DNA from: Lepus europaeus
Taxonomy: Eukaryota; Chordata; Mammalia; Lagomorpha; Leporidae
Direction: 5' to 3'
DNA length: 64,000 nucleotides
Assembly (NCBI RefSeq): GCF_033115175.1
Contig: NC_084828.1
Location: 93,683,388 to 93,747,387 of the forward strand
Below are positions 33,031 through 44,693 of this stretch, piece by piece. Both the position numbers and the translations under genes were made by a program. The notes beneath the pieces were generated by a model that made no database searches, was not told where the DNA came from, and saw only the letters and a program-made list of their open reading frames with translations. The stretch's first letter is position 1; each line of letters begins with the position of its first letter.

Positions 33031-33621
33031 TACAGAGAAGAGCATCATGACTTTCACAGAGGTTACAGAATCTTAGTAGTGTTAGAACTTGCTAGATCGC
33101 TGGAACACAAATAGTTAATTTGACACCTAGCAAACTAAGCCCAATTAAGAATGACCCTGAGGATGTCCCAATGAAATTTCATGGCCTAAGAGTCTGTCCT
33201 GGCTCTCATAGCTGCTAGCTTGGGACATCCAGAGCTGATAAGACCCCGTGTTGTAAATTGTTGACAATAAACACCAGTCAAGGGGGTTCCTGCCCAGTCT
33301 CTGCATGTTCTCAAGTCCCCCTCCCAACAAACAACACAAATAGCCTGTTGCTCATTGCCTTGTGGGCTGAATATCTTCTCAGACCCCCATCCACCATTCA
33401 AGGAGGCTGCCACCTCACTTTCCACCTACCATGCTCCCTCTACCATGCTGTCCTGTCTTCAGGAAGTCTTTCCTGTTTGTAAATGGCTGCCTTTTCACCT
33501 TCTTAGGATCCTACAAAATCCTGAGCCTAACAAGCAGAATCCCCATATTTGGAATCCTGAAGACACCCAAGTTTTAGCTTACAGATGCCTACTTACAGTA
33601 ACCCTGAATTAGCAAGTTTTC
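33031..33621. other. Unassigned, no gene seen
   Basis: An AATAAA near 33,264 and composition hint at an old LTR, but no terminus is recognisable. Confidence 0.35.
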
Positions 33622-33631
33622 AGAAATGATC

Positions 33632-33981
33632 CATGGGACCAGTGCTGTGGCATAGCAGGTAAAGCTGCCACCTGATGTGCCAGCATCCGATATGGGCGCC
33701 AGTTCGAGTTCCGGCTGCTCCACTTCCAATCCAGCTCTCTGCTATGGCCTGGGAAAGCAGTAGAAGATGGCCCAAGTCCTTGGGCCCCTGCACCCATGTG
33801 GGAGACTCGGAAGAAGCACCTGTCTCCTGGCTTCGGATCGTCGCAGCTCCGGCCATTGCAGCCATCTGGGGAGTGAACCAGTGGATGGAAGACCTCTCTC
33901 TCTCTCTGCCTCTTTTTCTCTCTCTGTGTAACTCTTTCAAATTAATAAATAAACCTTTAAAAAAGAAAAAAAAGAAAAGAA
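33632..33981 (+). repeat. C SINE, class B, with TSD
   Basis: AGAAATGATC occurs at 33,622-33,631 and 33,982-33,991. The tail is an AAAG-rich run. Confidence 0.93.
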
Positions 33982-34238
33982 AGAAATGATCTTATGTGAT
34001 GTGTAAGACTGAAAGAAGGACCTGAAAAAGGACATGGATTTGTTGGTCCTTTGGGAGACCCTCACCACCCTGTGGGAGAGACCCTACTCACTTCTCTCTG
34101 GGGCATCCATACCTACTATACCTGCATTCTCCACAGTCCTCTGACTAAAATTTGGACACATTATCAGATTCTTTTTCTGATTTGTAGAATCTACACCAAC
34201 AGCCTTTTTAAAATCTATTAATACAATTACATTCATTG

Positions 34239-34576
34239 GCCGGCGCTGTGGCTTAACAGGCTAATCCCCCACCTTGCGGCGCCGGCACACAGGGTTCTAG
34301 TCCCAGTTGGGGCACCGGATTCTGTCCCGGTTGCCCCTCTTCCAGGCCAGCTCTCTGCTATGATGGCCCGGGAAGGCAGTGGAGGATGGCCCAAGTGCTT
34401 GGGCCCTGCACCCGCATGGGAGACCAGGAGAAGCACCTGGCTCCCGGCTTCAGATCAGCGAGATGCGCCGGCTGCAGCGGCCATTGGAGGGTGAACCAAC
34501 GGTAAAAAGGAAGACCTTTCTCTCTGTCTCTCCTCTCTCTCACTATCCACTCTGCCTGTCCAAAAAAAAAAAAAAA
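34239..34576 (+). repeat. C SINE, class A, 14-bp TSD
   Basis: AATTACATTCATTG is repeated exactly at 34,225-34,238 and 34,577-34,590. Confidence 0.95.
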
Positions 34577-34650
34577 AATTACATTCATTGACTTAGAGAT
34601 TTACCATTATTAAAAAACAAAGTTACATAAAAGAAATATAAAAATTGCAG

Positions 34651-34990
34651 GCCGGCGCCGTGGCTTAACAGGCTAATCCTCCGCCTTGCTGCGCCAGCAC
34701 ACTGGGTTCTAGTCCCAGTCAGGGTGCCAGATTCTCTCCTGGTTGCCCCTCTTGCAGGCCAGCTCTCTGCTATGGCCCGGGAAGGCAGTGGAGGATGGCC
34801 CAAGTCCTTGGGCCCTGCACCCGCATGGGAGACCAGGAGAAGCACCTGGCTCCTGGCTTCGGATCAGCAAGATGCGCCAGCCGCAGCGGCCATTGGAGGG
34901 TGAACCAACGGCAAAAAGGAAGACCTTTCTTTTTGTCTCTCTCTCTCACTATCTACTCTGCCTGTCAAAAGAAAATATATATATATATAT
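34651..34990 (+). repeat. C SINE, class A
   Basis: GCCGGCGCCGTGGCTTAAC head; the tail has become (AT)n. AAATTGCA flanks both sides. Confidence 0.93.
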
Positions 34991-34997
34991 AAATTGC

Positions 34998-35224
34998 AAA
35001 CAAGGATAATTAGCTACTAATACGTACCCATACTTTTGTCTTTGACCTGCTGTTGAAGCTGATAGGTTGAAGAGATATTATTCCAGTCATCCATGTTGAT
35101 CAAAAATTCTACTTGCTTAACTATTACAGGGCTGAGTGAAGCAGAGGCACGGTGGCTTCTGCAGTGTTCATGAAAAATTTTTGTTTAGGCCTCCCTTGGT
35201 TTGCACATAGAAACATTACTTTAA
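34998..35224. other. Unassigned spacer
   Basis: Nothing recognised. Confidence 0.4.
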
Positions 35225-35785
35225 TAATAATAACCAGCTTTGTCTGGGTACTTTCTATATGCCAATCCCAGTAGACTCATTATCACACTTGGTCCTTACA
35301 ACTGTGCTATAAGGTAGACACTAATATTACTTCCACTTTCAAAAGAAGAATACGAAGGTCAGGTGCTGTGACATAGCGGGTAAAAGCTGCCGCTTGTGGT
35401 GCCAGCAACCCATATGGGTGCCAGTTTGAGACCTGGCTGCTCCACTTCCAATCCAGCTCTCTGCTATGGCCTGGGAAAGCAGTAGAAGATGCCCCATGTG
35501 CTTGGGCCCCTGTACCCCTGTGGGAGACCCAGAGGAAGTGCCTGGCTCCTGGCTTCAAATTGGCTCAGCTTCTGCCATTGCGGCCATTTGGGGAGTAAAC
35601 CAGCGGATGGAAGACACCTCTCTCTCTCGCTCTCTCTCTCTAACTCTGCCTTTCAAATAAATAAATAAGCTTTAAAAAAAAAAAGAATACCAAGGTCAAA
35701 GGAGGTCAGCATTCCTTCCCAAGAAGGATAGAAGTGATAGAATCAGGGTTTGAACTTAAATTTGTCTCTTAGTCCTCTGAGTTTT
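35225..35785 (-). repeat. MIR, split by a SINE
   Basis: TATATGCCAATCCCAGTAGAC, CTTACAACTGTGCTATAAGG and then, after the SINE, AATCAGGGTTTGAACTTAAAT follow MIR in reverse. Confidence 0.62.
35362..35683 (+). repeat. C SINE, class B, 15-bp TSD
   Basis: AGAATACGAAGGTCA (35,347-35,361) recurs as AGAATACCAAGGTCA (35,684-35,698), one mismatch. It sits within a MIR. Confidence 0.93.
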
Positions 35786-35787
35786 CT

Positions 35788-36122
35788 TTTTAAAGATTTA
35801 TGTATTTACTCATTTTAAAGATAGAGTGGCAGAGACAATAAACAGTGACAGAGGCAAAAAGAGATCCTCCATCCACTGGTTTACCCTCCAAACAGCTCCA
35901 ATGGTCAGGGCTAGGCTAGGCTGAAGCCAGGAGCCAAGATCACTATCTGAATCTCCCACATGGGCAGCAGGAACTGGTACTTGGGCCACCATATGCTGCG
36001 TTCAGGTATATTAGCACAGAGCCCAATCAGAAGTGGAGGAGCCGGGACATGAGCCAGCGCTCCCATATGACATACAGGCATCTCAAGCAGGGTCTTAGCC
36101 CTCTGTGCCATAGCACCTGCTC
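35788..36122 (-). repeat. C SINE, class B/C
   Basis: TTTAAAGATTTATGTATTTAC at the left, CTGTGCCATAGCACCTGC at the right. Confidence 0.83.
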
Positions 36123-36347
36123 CTACCCTCTGTTTTAACACAACAGTAGACTTTCAATTCAGAATGATCCCCATCAAAGAAATCCCACCTGAGTCTACTC
36201 AATAATTCTTAGCCTCATGGTATCAGTCTCTACTGTGGACACCATCAGCTTTTGGACTGACCTATCTTTCCCAGCTCTCGTCATTTCCTTGCTTCTCTCA
36301 CAGGGAGCCTCAGAAACTGGCTTGCTCACACACAAAAATGATTGCAG

Positions 36348-36698
36348 GGTTCGGTGTTTGGTAGAGCAGTTTAGATACCACTTGGGACCCCACAATCCAC
36401 AACAGAGTCCCTGGGTTCAACTCCCTTCCCTGTTCCCAACCCAGCCTCCAGCTAACGCAGGGAAGCAGCAATGCTGGCTTAAGTAGTTGGATCCCTGCCA
36501 CCCACGTAGGAGACCTGGATTGAATTCTGAGCTCTTGATTTTGGCCTGGCCCAGCCTCCATTGTTGTAGACATTCGGGGAGTGAGCTAACTAAAAGATTG
36601 ATCTCCCTCTCTCTCTGTTTCTCTGTCTCTCTCTGTCTCTCTCTTTCTCTATCTCCCCCACCCCACCTTCCAAATAAATAAAATTATTTTAAATGAAT
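36348..36698 (+). repeat. C SINE, class C
   Basis: GGTTCGGTGTTTGGTAGAGC head, expanded CT stretch (36,600-36,660), tail CCAAATAAATAAAATT. Confidence 0.8.
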
Positions 36699-37973
36699 AC
36701 ATTTATAACTGGTGTAATCCAAATGGACTCTATGGATAGAGCAATTGAGAATTAATTTTCAGAAAAAAGGCAAAAATCATGACTCTCATATAAATGTAAA
36801 AAGGAATATATACTCAGTAAGTGGTTGAACTCTCAGTCTCACAGCAGATGCTATAACAAGTTGAAGGGAAAGGTCGAGAAGTATAAACTTGGATGGTGTA
36901 AAGATATCAAATTGTAAATGGAAGTAAAATTCATTTCTTGGGAGGGAGGAGGGAAGTCAATTGGGACACCATAGGAAGATAAGAGTTGGCATAATGACAA
37001 CATCAAACCTTAACTGAGTACTTGTGTTTCCAGAAACAGCTATGGATAAAAAAAATAGCCTTTCCTTTTGTGCTCCAGGGATCAGTTTACACAAAGAACC
37101 ACCCTTCCTTGTCCTCTTAAAACAGCCCACTGTTCACCTTTCTCATGGTTCCCATAGAACACACAGGTGACTCCCTTGTCCTTGTGATAAAATCAAACAT
37201 AGAATTTCTCCTTTTGCCTGAACCCACTGACAAGACCACATACAGAACTTCTAACTCCCCATTTCTTATCACAAGATTAGCTGAGATCAGAACTGTTTGT
37301 CTCCTAGGCACAGAAGTAAACATTCCCAGTTCAGCTACCGACTAAGGCTTCCCCTGATCGAAAAATAATCCCAACTACTAATCATCCCAGCTATAACTTG
37401 TCTACTCTCCCCTGTAAGAGTCTAGGGCAAAACCAGCTCACCGACATACTCTGGTTTTCACATCTGGGTGATCTTCCTATTGCAATAGCCTGAATAGAAT
37501 CGATTTTCTTAACCTTTTGATAATATTCATCAATTACCTGCAATTTAAGAATTGAGCTAGGATCAGACAGGTGGGAAAAGGTGCTATCTTCAAAGAAGTT
37601 TCTCATCAAAGTACAAACTTTTTCCTGTAATCTCCTCCCTTTTCTATTAATCTTCCCAATCTCAAAGGAAGATTATTATCAAACACAAAATAGATTGGTC
37701 TCATAACATCTGGCTTCATTGTTTACATGGGTGCAATAAGAATAGGCATTCACTGTTTAGGTCTTCTTAACTTCACATTTCTAGAAGCTTTCAAAAAATC
37801 TCAAATATAACTTTTAAAAGCATCTTGGAAGTTAGATAGCTACACAAAGAACTCACCATGAGACTTCACCCACAAGACCCATAAATTTGGGTGAATTTCT
37901 CTCTTCTTCAGATCCCCCAAACATCTTAGGGTACTAGGCTTGCTGGAAGTGACCTATAAAATTTGGGAATCCT
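36699..37973. other. Unassigned ~1.3 kb, possibly an old LTR
   Basis: Around 37,330-37,530 the composition resembles an LTR with TGAATAGAATCGATTTTC as a worn poly(A) region. I cannot place termini. Frames here are short and unsupported. Confidence 0.35.
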
Positions 37974-38231
37974 TGGGGCTGGCGCTGTGGAGCAATGGGT
38001 TAATCCCTGGCCTGAAGCACCGGCATCCCTTATGGGCACCGGTTCGAGACCCGGCTGCTCCACTTCCAATCCAGCTCTCTGCTATGGCCTGGGAAAGCAG
38101 TAGAAGGTGGCCCAAGTCCTTGGGCCCCTCTTCCCGCATGGGAGACCCAGAAGAAGCTCCTGGCTCCTGGCTTCAGATCAGAACAGCTCCAGCCATTGTA
38201 GCCAATTGGGGAGTAAACCATCGAATGGAAG

Positions 38232-38281
<50 letters not shown>

Positions 38282-38340
38282 CTCCTCTCTCTGTGTAACT
38301 CTGACTTTCAAATAAATAAGTAAATCTTTAAAAAAAAAAA
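37974..38340 (+). repeat. C SINE, class B, with long (CT)n
   Basis: GGGGCTGGCGCTGTGGAGC head. About 22 CT units (38,232-38,279). GGAATCCT / GAGAATCCT flank it. Confidence 0.93.
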
Positions 38341-38534
38341 TTGAGAATCCTGTAAGCCAGGTACCAGGTCAGTTTTCCTGGCAAGTTTTATAAGCATTGG
38401 CTTCATAAACTCAACTTGAGTTCCTTAGAAGTATCTGACCATGTTTGATTAAATTAACATCATTCTCAAATTCCAGGAGAGGCCTCAATTGTACAACCAC
38501 TGTTTCCAATATGTCCTGGTTAGAGAGGAGGACA

Positions 38535-38860
38535 GAGGGTCAGCTGTTTGACACAGCAGTTAGGTCATTGCTTGGGACACCTGCATCCCATGTGGGACTG
38601 ACTGGTTCATGTCCTATATCTGCTTTCTGCTAATACACACCCTGGGAGGCAGCAGATGATGGCTCAAATACTTTAGCCCCTGCCACCCACATGGGACAAC
38701 CTGATGGAGTTCTGGGCTCTTGGCTTTGACCTGACCCAACCCTGGCTATTGTAGCTTTTCACTCCCTAATTAAAAGCTGTGAAAGATCTCTCTGACTCTC
38801 TGCCTTTCAAAAAAAAAAAGAAAAGAAAAAGAAAGAAAGAAACTTAAAAAAAAAATACAG
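38535..38860 (+). repeat. C SINE, class C
   Basis: TCAGCTGTTTGACACAGCAG head; the CT stretch is reduced; tail ACTCTCTGCCTTTC plus an A/G-rich run. Confidence 0.8.
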
Positions 38861-38867
38861 TTAGAGG

Positions 38868-39200
38868 GGCTGACACTCTAGTATAGTAGGTTAAGCCTCC
38901 ACCTGTGGAACCAGTATCCCATATAGGCGCCAGTTCAAGTCTCTGTTGCTCCACTTCTTATCCAGCTCTCTGCTGTGGCCTGGGAAAGCAGTAGAAGGTG
39001 GCCCAAGTCCTTGGGCCCCTGCACCCGCATGGGAAACCTGGAAGAAGCTCCTGACTCGGCTTCAGATCCTCCCAGCTCCAGCTGTTGCAGCCATTTGAGG
39101 AGAGAACCAGCAGATGGAAGACCTCTCTCTCTGTCTCTCCCTCTCTCTGTATGTAACTCTGCCTCTCAAATAAATAATTACACCTTTTAAACAATAATAA
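38868..39200 (+). repeat. C SINE, class B
   Basis: GGGGCTGACACTCTAGTATAG head to CTCTCAAATAAATAATTAC. Starts directly after the previous copy's tail. Confidence 0.9.
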
Positions 39201-39202
39201 TA

Positions 39203-39522
39203 GGGGCATAGTGAGTTAAGCCACCACCTGCAGTGCCGGCATCCCATATGGACACTGGTTTGAATCCCAGCTATTCCACCTCCAATCCAGCTCTCTGCCA
39301 TGGCCTGGGTAAAGCAGTAGAAGATGGACCAAGTGCTTGGGCCTCTGCACCCACATAGGAGACCTAGAAGAAGCTCCTGGCTCCTGACTTCAGATTGGCC
39401 CAGCTCTGGCCTTTGCGACCATTTGGGCAGTGAACCAGCGAATGAAAGGTCTTTCTCTCTGTCTCTCCCTCTCTCTGTCACTCTGCTTCTCAAATAAATA
39501 AATAAAATCTTAAAAAAAAGAG
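39203..39522 (+). repeat. C SINE, class B, head slightly truncated
   Basis: Lacks the first dozen bases (begins GGGGCATAGTGAGTTAAGCC). Third SINE in a forward tandem from 38,535. Confidence 0.9.
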
Positions 39523-39718
39523 AGAGAAAAAAACAGCTTCTATAACTACCCCAAAAGTAGGAGAAGTAGATATCTGTGTGAAATGATGGATATGTTAATT
39601 TGTTTCACTATAGTAACCATTTTACTATGTGTATGTGGGTGATAATATTATGTTGTTAAATATACAAGTAAATTTTTACTATCCATTTCAGTCAGATATG
39701 CACAGAGACACTCCAATG

Positions 39719-40112
39719 ATGGGTGCTCAAGGAAAGCCCCAAGCACAGTTCAAATTGGTACTGGTTGGAAATGCTGGTACTGGAAAAGCTACATACAGGA
39801 AATGTCATTTGACTGGTGAACTTAAGAAAAAGTATGTGGCTACCCTGTGTGATGAGGGCCATCCCCTTGTGTTCCACACCAGTGGAACCTATTAATTTCG
39901 TTGTATGAGATACAGATGGCTAGAAATTCGGTGGACTGAGAGACGGCTGCTATCCAAGCCCAGTGTGTCATGTGTGATGTAACGTCTAGCAGGCACACAG
40001 ATCTGACAGCACTATTGAAAACATCTCAATTGTATAGCTTGACAGCAAAGTGGATAGTCAGAACAGGAAAGAGAAGGCAAAATCCACTGCCTTTCAAGTA
40101 GAATCATTTTTT
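39719..40112 (+). pseudogene. RAN GTPase processed pseudogene, 3'-truncated
   Basis: The first 58 codons read like [19 protein letters not shown] corresponds to the P-loop (the lysine is kept, a following threonine is lost), then [14 protein letters not shown] and HPLVFHT. A stop at about 39,893 ends the frame. Nucleotide similarity continues without introns through TATCCAAGCCCAGTGTG and GCAAAGTGGATAGTCAG to about 40,112, with frameshifts. Intact RAN is 216 residues, so roughly the 3' 40% is absent. No poly-A or TSD is visible, consistent with later truncation. Confidence 0.88.
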
Positions 40113-41047
40113 AAAAAACACATATTCAATTTTTAGACCCACGTATTTAGCTGTTTTGCAACATAATTTTTTTAAAGTGGTAAGCAAGGTAGCAAGGGTC
40201 AGTGGAGTAGGGCATCCATCAGACTGGACAGGCACCTCTCCAGACAGAATCCAAGAGAGAGTGCCCACTCATTCAGACTGAGGAAAGCAAGGATGCATGG
40301 TCTAATAGAGAATACACTAGCGGGCCATGCAGGCAGCTCAGGAAAAGTTGAGAGCTGCTTAATCTGTATTCAGATGGGGGCTTATAAGGGAATGGGGTCC
40401 AGCTCTTCCCACTGTTTCTCCTTCCCCTCCTCCCTCTTCTCCAGGATAAAGGGTTTGCTGAATGTGAATTAACTAAAAACCTCCTAAGACAAATAGGAAC
40501 TGACAGGAGCAGAATTTGGGGGCTTAATAATAATTGGGTAGGCTTTAAGGCCTGGCCAGGTATGTGTGAGGCCCAGACCTATCTGTATCTTCACATGGAG
40601 TACTAGGAAAGACATTATAAGGGAGGTGTGGACCTCCTTAAGGAAGGCACTCCCACTGACACCTGTTACTTGGCTGGACTGGGAGGAAGGCTGGTCTAAA
40701 TAGGAGGCTAGTACAGAGTAGCCAGTGTCTCTAAATGGAAGTTTGATTTTTCCTGAAATGTCACTGACCCTAGGTCATCCACTCAATAGTGATGGTTACT
40801 TTGGAAGCTGGGCAGAACTAAGGGCTTTTCTTAGTTTCGGGCCATCAGGGCCTGTGGTTCTGACCCCAGGGCTGTTCCATTTCCAATGCCTGGCTCTTGG
40901 CAGAGCTGACAGGGCTCTTCAGAAGCTGGCTTCTGCACTGCTTCTGACAGCTGCTTGCCCAATGCTCTGGCTTTCCATATGGAAAACGGGTGCCATTGGG
41001 GGATGTATTGATCTTAACAGAAGACCACCACATAAAGCAGCTATTTT
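40113..41047. other. Unassigned ~0.9 kb, no gene supported
   Basis: A 166-codon plus-strand frame (40,725-41,225) has its second half inside a SINE, and its first half shows no domain. Confidence 0.4.
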
Positions 41048-41286
41048 TCTAAAAAATATTTTATTTATTTATTTGAGATGTAGAGTCACAGACAGAGAGA
41101 GGGAGAGACAGAGAGAAAGGTCTTCCATCCGCTGGTTCACTCCTCAGATGGCTGCAACAGCAGAGCTGGGTCGATCCGAAGCCAGGAGTCTGGAGCTTCT
41201 TCCGAATCTCCCGCACGGGTGTTGAGGCCCAAGCACTTTGGCCATCTTCTACTGCTTTCCCAGGCCATAGCAGAGAGCTGGATCCA
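41048..41286 (-). repeat. C SINE, class B, lacking its head; left arm of palindrome
   Basis: Runs from the tail complement (TTATTTATTTATTTGAGATG) to CAGAGAGCTGGATC, then meets an inverted SINE at the equivalent position. The promoter-bearing head is absent. Confidence 0.88.
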
Positions 41287-41459
41287 CTTCGTATCCAGTC
41301 CCCTGCTAATGCACCTGGGATAGGAGAGGAAAGTGGCTCAAGTGTTTGGGCCCCTGCACCTGTGTGGGAGATCCAAAAAAAACTCCAGACCCTTGGCTTC
41401 AGATCAGCCCAGCCCTGGCCATTGCAGCCATTTGGGAAGTGAACCAATGGATAAAAGAT

Positions 41460-41504
<45 letters not shown>

Positions 41505-41530
41505 CTCTGCCTTTCAAATAAATTTAAAAA
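41287..41530 (+). repeat. C SINE, class B/C, lacking its head; right arm of palindrome
   Basis: Starts CACTTCGTATCCAGTCCCC and runs to TTTCAAATAAATTTAAAAA. It joins the reverse arm through a loop of under ten bases (CTGGATCCACTTCGTATCCAG region). Confidence 0.86.
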
Positions 41531-42389
41531 TAAAAAAGAAGCTGTGGTCATGGGCAAATTCTCACACTTTGTATTTCCCTGTGCAACATAATTTTTTCCT
41601 TCTCAAGTTTCAATTATAAGACTGCTACAGCCCCATCACAATATTCAATGGTGAAATCTTATTTGTTCTTGTCATTTCCATTTCCTATTCATTTAAAATC
41701 ATAATAAGACTATATTTCAAAAAAACCTTTTTTAAAAAAAAATCCAGAAGATAGACCATTACAGCAACATGAACAATATTTCAAAAACCACATTCAACCC
41801 TCCTTAGTCCATTCAGTCCTATGTAACTAATTCTTCTTCCCCTGGATCTTAGAAGTTAGAGGTCTCATGAGTCCATTGGCTTTTCAACTAGAGTTCTAGA
41901 AATCCTGACCCAGTCCATTGTGTGGCCTCAAGGGTTTTAAGTGATGCCATCAGATGCTATATGTAGGCAAGGAGGTAGCTAGCAAGGAGAGAGCTGAAGT
42001 CACTAGCTCCTCCCTAAGACCCTGCCTACTCCACCCAAACCCCACTCCCCCTCGTGCTATAGCTGAGGTCACCCAAAACTGCCATTTCCACAAAACCACC
42101 ACCCAGAACCAGCTCTGGCTGAAAATGCCCAACGTGGCTGCTGACCATGTCCCCACAGTGACCTATGGCTAATTATAATAACATGACTCTAAAATTTCCA
42201 TGGCTGACATTCCTAATCCCACCATGCCCCTGAAGCCATGACCCTCTGAGACTTCCTTAAAAAGCAAGAGAAAGGGCAGTACTCAAACTCTACCCCAAAC
42301 ATAACCTTCTATGAATATTCTATCATAAAAAAGGGATAATCCCAAAGCTCACGGGGTGCAGCTCACTGTTGAGTGTGTCCTCACTACCT

Positions 42390-43076
42390 TTTTTTTTTTT
42401 TTTTTTTTTTAAGATTTTTTTATTTAGGTCGGCGCCATGGCTCAATAGGCTAATCCTCCGCCTGCGGCGCCAGCACACCAGGTTCTAGTCCTGGTCGGGG
42501 CGCCGGATTCTGTCCTGGTTGCCCCTCTCCCAGGCCTGCTCTCTGCTGTGGCCATGGAATGCAGTGGAGGATGGCCCAAATGCTTGGGCCCTGCACCGGC
42601 ATGGGAGACCAGGAGAAAGCACCTGGCTCCTGCCTTCGAATCAGCACGGTGCACCGGCCACAGCGCGCCGGCCGCGGCGGCCATTGGAGGGTGAACCAAT
42701 GGCAAAGGAAGACCTTTCTCTCTGTCTCTTTCTCTCACTGTCCACTCTGCCTGTCAAAAAATAAAAGATTTATTTATTTATTGGAAAGAAAGAGTTACAG
42801 AGAGGCAGAAGCAGAGAGAGAGACACAGAGAAAGTCTTCCATCACTGGTTCACTTCCCAAATGACTGCAACAGCCAGAGCTGGGCCTATCCAAAGCCAGG
42901 AGCTAGGGGCTTCCTCTAGGTCTCCCACGCGGGTGCAGGGGCCCAAGGACGTGGGGTATCTTCTACTGCTTTCTCAGGCCATAGCAGAGAGCTGGATCGG
43001 AAGTGGAGCCCAGCGCCCATATGGGATGCTGGCACTGCAGGCAGTGGCTTTACCTGCTAAGCCACAGTGCCGGCTC
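42390..43076 (-). repeat. C SINE, class B, split by a class A copy
   Basis: Poly-T and AAGATTTTTTTATTTAG at 42,390-42,427, remainder 42,764-43,076 ending GCCACAGTGCCGGCTCCC. Confidence 0.9.
42428..42763 (+). repeat. C SINE, class A, nested in inverted SINE
   Basis: Starts GTCGGCGCCATGGCTC. AAGATTTTTTTATTTA / AAGATTTATTTATTTA duplicates the outer tail at 42,411 and 42,764. Confidence 0.92.
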
Positions 43077-43268
43077 CCTCACCACCTTTCAAAGTACATG
43101 CCTGCACTTGGTTCATAATAAATCTTGCTCCTCTGCTAACCTTCACTTACAGCTCACCCTTGAATTCTTTCATGTATCCAAGACAAGAACCTGGACCCAG
43201 CCATCCAACGACAATCCTGTGCCCAGAGCATCTGACACAAGCCTTTTTCACAGGATTCTGAGGCAACC

Positions 43269-43655
43269 TGCTGTGCTTCAATGTCTCCTCCAGACCTCAC
43301 GCTGAAATTTAACTGCCGCTGGAACAGTCTTAAGAGGTGGGAACTTGACGAGCTAATTAGACCATGACAGCAGGCACCTGCATGAATGGAGTAAAGCTGT
43401 AAAAGCTGTAGAGTGGGAATGGGTTAGTTATCTCAGGAATGGGCTCCTGGGAGAGGGAGTTCTTGATACCCCTGTCTGTCTCACCTGTGCCCAGTGGCCC
43501 TCCTGCCTTGTTTGACACAGCACAGAGCACTGTCAGATGCCAGCACCACACTCCTGCACTTCTCAGGCTCCAAAACCCGGAGCAAATAGACTTCTCTTTC
43601 CTCTCCGCTACCCAGTCTGTGTTGTTCCGTTACAGTGCAGAAAACACAAAGATAC
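43269..43655 (+). mobile_element. MaLR-type LTR (MST-like)
   Basis: TGCTGTGCTTCAATGTCTCC, CTCACGCTGAAATTTAACTG, GAATGGGTTAGTTATCTCAGG, CAGGCTCCAAAACCCGGAGC and GTTCCGTTACAGTGCAGAAA follow the MST/MLT order. Confidence 0.72.
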
Positions 43656-43689
43656 GATCTTTTGTTGAAGACAAAGCCTAAGACAAAGC

Positions 43690-43890
43690 ACTGTGGTTTG
43701 TGGCTGACTGCTGCAATTTCACGGAAGCATTAGAGAAGACAAAAAACTCTAGATGACCGAAGACTTCAAATGGTTGATGTTAGCTTCCTAACTCACTGAC
43801 AACTGGCAAAAGTGAAAGATCTAATGAGAATTCATTACAAGAATTATGCAGCTGACAAGGAAATGTGGTTGCCTTTGTGGGATGCAAAAC
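43690..43890 (+). repeat. Unnamed repeat related to 47,735-48,170
   Basis: AAAAAACTCTAGATGACC, AAAAGTGAAAGATC, TTCATTACAAGAATTATGCAG and CTGACAAGGAAA correspond in order to sequence right of the CMC4-like frame. I do not recognise the family. Confidence 0.6.
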
Positions 43891-44480
43891 AAGATAATAA
43901 AGCCTTCCAATAAAGTCAATCCAAAAATCCTTTAGACGAGACAGTTATTAAAATATCATCAATAACTTTTTGTAAGGGAGACAGCATGCATTACAAATGT
44001 GTAATGTATGAACATACTTGCAGAGAGAAAGTATTGAGACATCACTTACAATAACCCTGCTGTGACGTATCACATAACATGAATTCACAGCTAGAACATA
44101 CCAAGACTATCAAGTAAAGAGATCTGAATAAATCCTAAACATCTGGATATTAATAAAATTCTATAATGATCTGAATCCCTAGTTGAAACTTACTGACCTA
44201 AAGGACACTAGATTTAAATCTAAGAGAGCAAAGGCAACCAGGTTAACATTAAAAAGAAATAATGACTAAAATAATGACCAAGGCTCCACCCACATGGCCA
44301 GAGACCTGCTGCCCTCTCCTGGAAGCCACTCCCCCATTCCCCTCTGGCTGGAAGGAAAGGGAGGAGGCCTACAGAAGCTTTTACTTCCTCCCTTCCTTCC
44401 TTTTTCCTCCCCACTCCTCCCCTTCATCCCCTCCCCTCCCTTCTCTCCTCCTCTTCTTTTCCTTAGTTTCTTTCTCTCTT
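43891..44480. other. Unassigned, no gene seen
   Basis: AT-rich to about 44,270, then a pyrimidine-rich stretch (44,390-44,480) that makes open frames by composition alone. Confidence 0.4.
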
Positions 44481-44688
44481 GTTTTTAAAAAAGAATTAGT
44501 TATTTGAAAGGCAGAGAGACACAGAGAGAGATCTTCCATCTGCTTATACACTCCCCAAATGGCCACAACCACTAGGCCTGGGCTAGGTTGAAGCCAAGAG
44601 CCTGGAACTCCATCTGGGTCTCCCATGTGTGTGACAGGAGCCCAGGTACTTGCGCCATCTTCCATTGCTTTGCCAGGCACGTTAAGCC
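44481..44688 (-). repeat. C SINE fragment, class C
   Basis: Tail complement and body only; stops at GCTTTGCCAGGCACGTTAAG without a head. Confidence 0.75.
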
Positions 44689-44693
44689 CTCCC

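Larger units (their letters stand above)
41940..43225 (+). mobile_element. ERV solo LTR, split by a nested SINE pair
   Basis: U3-like sequence reaches a TATA-like CATAAAAAAGG at about 42,324. Poly(A) signal AATAAA lies at 43,117-43,122 followed by CTTGCTCCTCTGCTAACC and CAAGAACCTGGACCCAG, a usual retroviral LTR R/U5 layout. The 687-bp SINE pair lies between TATA box and poly(A) site. Left boundary uncertain; no internal viral genes seen. Confidence 0.65.

Noticed and set aside
38535..39522. Regularly spaced forward repeats suggesting an array
   Set aside because: Three consecutive SINEs with individual tails, not a CRISPR or satellite; unit boundaries and divergence differ.
40725..41225. 166-codon plus-strand frame
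   Set aside because: Its 3' half is a reverse SINE (from 41,048) and the 5' half has no recognisable domain or coding signature.
41940..43225. Provirus with gag/pol/env near the ERV LTR
   Set aside because: No retroviral coding sequence is visible on either side; the next element is a MaLR LTR, so this is treated as a solo LTR.
44390..44480. Pyrimidine-rich stretch with open frames
   Set aside because: Low-complexity CT-rich DNA at a SINE tail; frames stay open through composition alone.
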